From the NCBI GenBank assembly GCA_963807425.1, contig CAWEBZ010000012.1, positions 186,001-250,000 on the forward strand: a DNA stretch of 64,000 nucleotides, in the 5' to 3' direction. The notes under the pieces are model-generated. The model was given only the letters and a program-made list of their open reading frames with translations. It searched no databases and was not told where the DNA came from. Origin of the DNA: VRUE01 sp963807425. GTDB lineage: Bacteria > Actinomycetota > Thermoleophilia > Solirubrobacterales > 70-9. How positions within the stretch are numbered: position 1 is the first letter of the stretch; each line of letters begins with the position of its first letter. The translations under genes and the position numbers were made by a program. Of this stretch, positions 59,676 through 64,000 are shown piece by piece.

Positions 59676-61358
59676 TCAGGCGGCTGCGAGCAGCTCGCGG
59701 GCGTGGCGGGTAGCAGCTTCGTCGGAGCGCTCGCCGCCGAGCATGCGACGAATCTCCTCGACAACGCCCTCACCGTCGAGGCGTTGCACCGTGGCCGTGG
59801 CTCGCTCGCCGGAGAGGTTCTTCTCCAGGGTGAAATGGGTCGTCGCCAGCGAGGCGACCTGCGGCAAGTGGGTGATGCAGAGAACCTGGCGGGACTCGCC
59901 AAGCGCCCGCAGGCGCTCGCCCACCGCACGGGCCGTGGTTCCGCCGATGCCCGCGTCGATCTCGTCGAAGACGAGCACACCCGTACCGGCGTCCCCGCCG
60001 GCGCCGCTCAGCGCAAGCATCACCCGCGAGAGCTCGCCGCCAGAAGCCGCGTCGCGAAGCGGCGCCGCCTCGATTCCCGGATTAGGCGCCACACGCAGCT
60101 CGACCGTCTCCGTGCCGTTCGGACCGAAGCCGTCGGGGTGCGGCTCCAGCACTACTTCGAGCTTCGCCCCCGGCATCGCCAGTCGCTCCAGCTCACCTGC
60201 CACTTTCTTCTCCAAGGGGCCTGCGGCGCGGGTGCGGCCCTTGCCGAGCTTGCTGCCGAGATCAGCGCGGCGGCCTTCCGCCTCGCCCAGCGCTGCCTCG
60301 GCCTCGACTCCCCGCTCCTCAGCGCCCTCCAGCCGCTCGATCTCCCCCCGGCAGCGCTCGGCATGAGCGAGCACCGACTCGACACTCCCTCCATGCTTGC
60401 GCCGGAGGCGATCGAGCGAGTCAAGTCGCTCCTCGACAGCAGCCAGACGCCCAGGATCGGCGTCGATCCCCTCCTGGTAGCCGCGCAGCTCACCGGCGAC
60501 GTCCCCCAGCTCGAGCGCAAGTGCGCCCAGTCGGCCCGATAGCGCGTCCAACTCGGCGTCGACGCCGGCAACGCCCTGCAACAGCGCCTCGGCCTGAGCG
60601 AGGGCGCCGGCGGCCCCACCTCCGTCCTCCTCGACGCCGAGCGCGGCGGTATGAGCGCCGGCAGCTGCCTCGCGCAGGCCCTCGGCGTGATGCAGGCGCT
60701 CGCGCTCGGCGATCAGCTCCGTCTCCTCGCCGGGGTCGGGCGCCACCGACTCGATCTCAGAGAGCTCGTAGCGGTAGAGGTCGAGGTCCCGCTCGCGCGA
60801 GCCATCGCGCTCGCGCAGCTCGGTCAGCTCCGCCGCAAGCTCCAGGCACTCGCGATGCGTCTCCCGGTAGCTCTGCCGCAACTCCAAGTGCTTGGCGCCG
60901 GCGAACCCGTCCAGCACCTCCATCTGCACAGAGGAGATGGTCAGCTTGCGATGCTCGTGCTGCCCGTAGAACGCCAGCAGCCGCCCACCGAGCAGCTTCA
61001 GATCGGCGGCTGTGGCGGCGCGGCCGCCAACAAAGGCACTGGTCCGCCCGCTCGCCGAGACGCGTCGCCCCAGGACGACCTCCTCGCTTCCACTCGGGAA
61101 GCGCTCGGCGAGCTCGGCCATCTCCGGCTCCTCGAGCAATCCGTTGGGAAGGTCGAAGACCCCCTCTACCCAAGCTTCCTCCGCACCCGGCCGGACGATC
61201 TGCGGACGCGCCTTGCCCCCCATCAGCAGATCGAGCGAGTGAGCCAGCACCGTCTTCCCCGCCCCGGTCTCGCCGGTGATCGCGTTGAGCCCCTCGCCAA
61301 GCCGCAGCTCAGCCCGCTCGATCAGCAGCAGGTTCTCGATCCGGAGCTCTCTCAGCAC
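59676..61358 (-). CDS. recN: DNA repair protein RecN
   Basis: 560 residues from GTG 61358. Walker A GETGAGKTVLAHSLDLLMG, then FYGQHEH, a coiled coil, ABC signature ASGGELSRVMLAL, and Walker B VFDEIDAGIGGTTA. An SMC-like ATPase acting in double-strand break repair. No SOS box is apparent in the 40 bp upstream, so it may be transcribed from tlyA or nadK. Confidence 0.96.
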   Translation of the reverse strand: MLRELRIENLLLIERAELRLGEGLNAITGETGAGKTVLAHSLDLLMGGKARPQIVRPGAEEAWVEGVFDLPNGLLEEPEMAELAERFPSGSEEVVLGRRVSASGRTSAFVGGRAATAADLKLLGGRLLAFYGQHEHRKLTISSVQMEVLDGFAGAKHLELRQSYRETHRECLELAAELTELRERDGSRERDLDLYRYELSEIESVAPDPGEETELIAERERLHHAEGLREAAAGAHTAALGVEEDGGGAAGALAQAEALLQGVAGVDAELDALSGRLGALALELGDVAGELRGYQEGIDADPGRLAAVEERLDSLDRLRRKHGGSVESVLAHAERCRGEIERLEGAEERGVEAEAALGEAEGRRADLGSKLGKGRTRAAGPLEKKVAGELERLAMPGAKLEVVLEPHPDGFGPNGTETVELRVAPNPGIEAAPLRDAASGGELSRVMLALSGAGGDAGTGVLVFDEIDAGIGGTTARAVGERLRALGESRQVLCITHLPQVASLATTHFTLEKNLSGERATATVQRLDGEGVVEEIRRMLGGERSDEAATRHARELLAAA

Positions 61359-61399
61359 AGACCCTGTCTAGCACCGCGAGACGACAGACTCTGGGGGCG

Positions 61400-62251
61400 C
61401 TACACAGCCAGGTGACCGAACTTCTCGCGGATGCGCTGATAGAAGCTCGTCCCCGGCAGCTGGGCCAGGCAGCCGACTTTGTCGGCGAAGCGAACCTCCA
61501 GCCCCGCGCCCGGTGCAAGTGCTCCCACATGCCCACCGTCGAGAGCCACGTCGACCGCCTCGCGCCCAGCTGCGTTGGCGATGCTAAGGACGTCCTCAGG
61601 AGCAACGACCAGCGCTCGCGCGGTCAGAGAGTGCGGGGAGATGTAGCTGACCACGAACCCCTTCACCCCCCAGGCGAGAATCGGGCCCTGGTTGGCGAGG
61701 TTGTATCCAGTCGAGCCGACGGGGGTGGCGGCAACGAGGCCGTCGCAGCGAACGTGGCCGACCTCCTCACCGGCAATCCCGTAGCTCAGCTCGGCGATAC
61801 GGTCGTGGGGACGACGGCTGAAGCTGACGTCGTTGAAGGCAAGCCGCGTCTCGCCGTCGATCTCTATCGCGAGGCCAGGCAGGTCGATCGCCTCGGTCTC
61901 CCCCGCGAACGCCCGTCGGATCCCCTCCTCGGCATCGTCGCGCTCGACCGCGGCGAGGAAGCCCACGGTGCCGAAATTGACCCCGAAGACGGGTACGCCG
62001 GTGCGGGCGAAGCGGCGCAGGGCGTAGAGGATCGAGCCGTCGCCACCGAGCACCAGGCAGAGATCGGGGCTCTCTGGCAGCGAGCTGACCGCCTCGACTC
62101 CGGCGGCCGCCTCGCCATGCTTTGCGATCTCCTCTGCGGTCCCCACCAGGCGCCAGCCCGCCTCGCGAGCGGCGGCGCTCACCAACCCCACTGCCTCGGT
62201 CGCGGCGGGCGGATGGGAGTGGGTGATCAGCGCTGCGACCCTGCCGCTCAA
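61400..62251 (-). CDS. nadK: NAD kinase
   Basis: 283 residues from TTG 62251, which overlaps the tlyA stop. Motifs: LGGDGSILYALRRFA (catalytic GGDG), NFGTVGFLA, FNDVSF and DGLVAATPVGSTGYN. It phosphorylates NAD to NADP. The middle gene of tlyA-nadK-recN. Confidence 0.96.
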   Translation of the reverse strand: MSGRVAALITHSHPPAATEAVGLVSAAAREAGWRLVGTAEEIAKHGEAAAGVEAVSSLPESPDLCLVLGGDGSILYALRRFARTGVPVFGVNFGTVGFLAAVERDDAEEGIRRAFAGETEAIDLPGLAIEIDGETRLAFNDVSFSRRPHDRIAELSYGIAGEEVGHVRCDGLVAATPVGSTGYNLANQGPILAWGVKGFVVSYISPHSLTARALVVAPEDVLSIANAAGREAVDVALDGGHVGALAPGAGLEVRFADKVGCLAQLPGTSFYQRIREKFGHLAV

Positions 62252-63030
62252 GGTTCCACCGCCAGGATCGCCGCCTCTACGTCAGCGACTTCCTCACCGT
62301 CTCCACCACACCAGACAAAGGTCTCCAGGTTCCCCTTCGGCCCAGGCAGGCCAGAGGGGGCGAAGCCGCGCACGGCAAGACCGATCTCGCGAGCGGCTAC
62401 GGCGACGGCGAGAATCGCCTCACGCCGATCTCCAGCGTCGCGAACCACGCCCTTGCCGACCCGCTCGCGACCCAGCTCGAACTGCGGCTTGACCATCGCC
62501 AGAATCTCGCCCCCCGGTGCTAGGCAGCGGGCAACGGCGGGCAACACCTTGGTCAGAGAGATGAAGGAGACATCCACAGTTGCGAGCGAGGGTGCGAAAG
62601 AAAGCGTGGCGGGCTGGAGCTCGCGCGCGTTGAGGCGCTCGATCACGGTCACTCGAGCATCCTCGCGCAACTTCAGGTCGAGCTGGCCGTAGGCAACATC
62701 CAGCGCCGCGACCCGGGCGGCGCCCCGCTGCAACAGGCAGTCGGTGAAGCCGCCGGTGGAGGCGCCAGCGTCGAGGCAGTCGCGTCCGCTGACGTCGATC
62801 CCCAGGGCCGTGAGCGCGTTGTCGAGCTTGATCCCGCCGCGTGAGACGAAGCGCGGGCCCTCGTCGACGATCAGCGTCGCTTCGGGCTCAACCAACTGGC
62901 TCGGACGCAGGGCAACCGGCCCGTCTTTTCCCAGCCGCACGGCGCCGGCGCGCACCGCACCCGCCGCGGCCGTGCGCGAGGAAAACAGGCCCTGCTCGGC
63001 CAAAACCGCGTCTATCCGGGCCTTTTTCAT
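62248..63030 (-). CDS. tlyA: TlyA-family rRNA 2'-O-methyltransferase
   Basis: 260 residues. An S4 RNA-binding domain (RIDAVLAEQGLFSSRTAAAGAVRAGAVRLG) precedes an RrmJ-type methyltransferase: SRGGIKLDNAL, DAGASTGGFTDCLLQRGA (SAM site), DVAYGQLD, TVDVSFISL and MVKPQFELGRE. In mycobacteria TlyA methylates 16S and 23S rRNA and affects capreomycin susceptibility. First gene of the minus-strand cluster. Confidence 0.94.
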   Translation of the reverse strand: MKKARIDAVLAEQGLFSSRTAAAGAVRAGAVRLGKDGPVALRPSQLVEPEATLIVDEGPRFVSRGGIKLDNALTALGIDVSGRDCLDAGASTGGFTDCLLQRGAARVAALDVAYGQLDLKLREDARVTVIERLNARELQPATLSFAPSLATVDVSFISLTKVLPAVARCLAPGGEILAMVKPQFELGRERVGKGVVRDAGDRREAILAVAVAAREIGLAVRGFAPSGLPGPKGNLETFVWCGGDGEEVADVEAAILAVEP

Positions 63031-63596
63031 CCGCTGGAACGGTACAGCCGCCCAGCGGCCCTAGCCATTCGTTCGACTTCGGAGACAACTTTTTAACCAG
63101 ACTTAGGCCTCGCCTGGTCTCCTATAGGCCTCGCTTGGCTTGCCCAAGCGTCTGTGATCCCACTCACACACAAATCGCACGTATGTTCGTACGCTGTTCA
63201 AGGATTCGTAGAGGACGACGATAAGGGGTAGAACAACAAACTTCCTGGCTGGGTTCCGCGCCGCCCATATGGCGCTCTTCGCTTCCCACGAAGACGCGTC
63301 CGCGGTGCATCAAGGGCCCACCTACCTCCCACGGATCCACATATATAGAGATACATATCTCTCCTCCCTGTAGTAACCCCAGAAATCGCCTCGCCTCCCC
63401 GGCGGGGCGTTTTCTGTTGTGTGGGGCTCTAGTAAGCGGAATGCGGGGCATCTACCCCAACCGCGGAAGGGACTCGCGGATCTACCGCAAGCCGCCGTGC
63501 CACGGTCGGTGCCACAGTCCGAAGATGGTTATGCAGACGGCACGGCTCGCAGCTGATTAGCGCCTTCGGACGTTCTCGCTTAGGGTCGCGAGGTCC
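63031..63596. other. AT-richer non-coding region with hairpins
   Basis: 566 bases without a convincing gene. It includes a perfect palindrome AGAGATACATATCTCT at 63347-63362 and, at about 63391-63413, a GC-rich hairpin (CGCC..CCCC/GGGGCG) followed by TTTT that could be a plus-strand terminator. Several minus-strand ORFs here look random. Confidence 0.5.
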
Positions 63597-64000
63597 ATGC
63601 CGTTCCAGGCACCCAAGCAGAGTGCGTTCAAGCAATTCGTAATCCTCGACGCCGACGGCGTCGTATCTGCGCTCAGCGCAATCGACGGCGGCCAAGTTGA
63701 CGAGATCCTCACGAGGAGTGCCGAACAGGGCGAGGGTTCAGCCGGCGGCGAACTGGGTCTCGGCCCCGCCAAGGCAAGGGGGAAGAAGTCCAAAACGCGG
63801 AAGGTCGAGGAAGAGATTCGCAAGGCTCGGACGCGGCATGCCACCGCAGCGAAGCTACTGGAAGCACTTCACGCGCGGGAATCAATTGGCGTCGTCGACG
63901 GTCCTCTCGACCTCGAGGTTGCAGCACAGATCCAGGTAGGCATGGTTCTTGAGTTCCGTGCTGAGCTTTTGCTCCATCCGCTGCATCAGGCAGACCAGAT
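63597..64000 (+). CDS. Partial gene running off the window, DUF6414-like
   Basis: At least 134 codons from ATG 63597, open to the window edge. FVILDADGVVSALSAIDGGQVDEILTRSAEQGEGS, then a Lys/Gly stretch, VEEEIRKARTRHATAAKLLEALHARE. This recalls DUF6414 proteins (a (Y/L)LDxxxVxSxLSaiegG start, a Gly/Lys linker, then RxxRTxxAxxxxLxxxL). The match is by eye. GAGG lies three bases before the ATG. Confidence 0.6.
   Translation, partial: MPFQAPKQSAFKQFVILDADGVVSALSAIDGGQVDEILTRSAEQGEGSAGGELGLGPAKARGKKSKTRKVEEEIRKARTRHATAAKLLEALHARESIGVVDGPLDLEVAAQIQVGMVLEFRAELLLHPLHQADQ

Noticed and set aside
63164..63451. Minus-strand ORF of 95 codons
   Set aside because: No ribosome site, no family, and composition like non-coding DNA.

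Overview
The window is a high-GC actinobacterial chromosome segment. Gene content and order point to the class Thermoleophilia, most likely Solirubrobacterales (inference). The pointers are pdxS-pdxT next to yebC, a tlyA-nadK-recN-steA-steB-pyrG-xerD cluster like the one in mycobacteria and corynebacteria, DUF3866, a DUF2339/DUF3999 pair, and several secreted families whose signal peptides look typical of that order. GTG, TTG and apparently CTG starts are common, and many neighbours overlap by 1-4 bases, so transcription units are compact.

Layout. 0.05-21.6 kb is chromosomal backbone: yebC, an M29 aminopeptidase, pdxT/pdxS (vitamin B6), an RpiR-type regulator, small membrane proteins, YjbQ, a receptor-type Ser/Thr kinase, several secreted or lipid-anchored proteins (one with eight 11-residue helical repeats, one with seven Cys-pair repeats that look like a seven-bladed propeller), a TetR gene with two operator-like palindromes facing a DUF2339-DUF3999 operon, an SGNH hydrolase and an acyltransferase.

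21.7-43.2 kb is an accessory island. Its right end is an intact tRNA gene with anticodon CAT (43158-43231). A 46-nt exact copy of the 3' part of that tRNA gene marks the left end (21706-21751), and two more diverged copies lie inside (35456, 40721), so several elements have inserted one after another at the same tRNA gene. Two of these scars still carry the last codons of an integrase. The cargo includes a large P-loop NTPase with a possible nuclease-like N-terminus, a PHP-SMC protein of the TrlF/Ppl type, a four-helix membrane protein, an HNH-like zinc protein, a short tyrosine recombinase, a 14-repeat secreted protein (two times seven), a VapBC-like pair, an orphan DUF433 antitoxin, a nucleotidyltransferase-like toxin-antitoxin pair, three degraded IS3-family elements, and a low-GC, TTA-rich secreted gene held between two inverted IS copies. 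No phage structural genes are visible. The island reads as a defence and toxin-antitoxin store rather than a prophage.

43.2-63.0 kb returns to backbone: an Hpt protein and a thioredoxin-fold lipoprotein, an SDR and a glycosyltransferase, tRNA-Asn, then replication and repair genes on the minus strand (dnaG, dgt, recO, mutM, xerD, recN) mixed with pyrG, nadK, tlyA, the cell-division genes steA/steB, an MraY-like enzyme and an M20 peptidase. The last kilobase is mostly non-coding and AT-richer. It ends in a gene that runs off the window and resembles DUF6414 proteins, which may begin another accessory segment.
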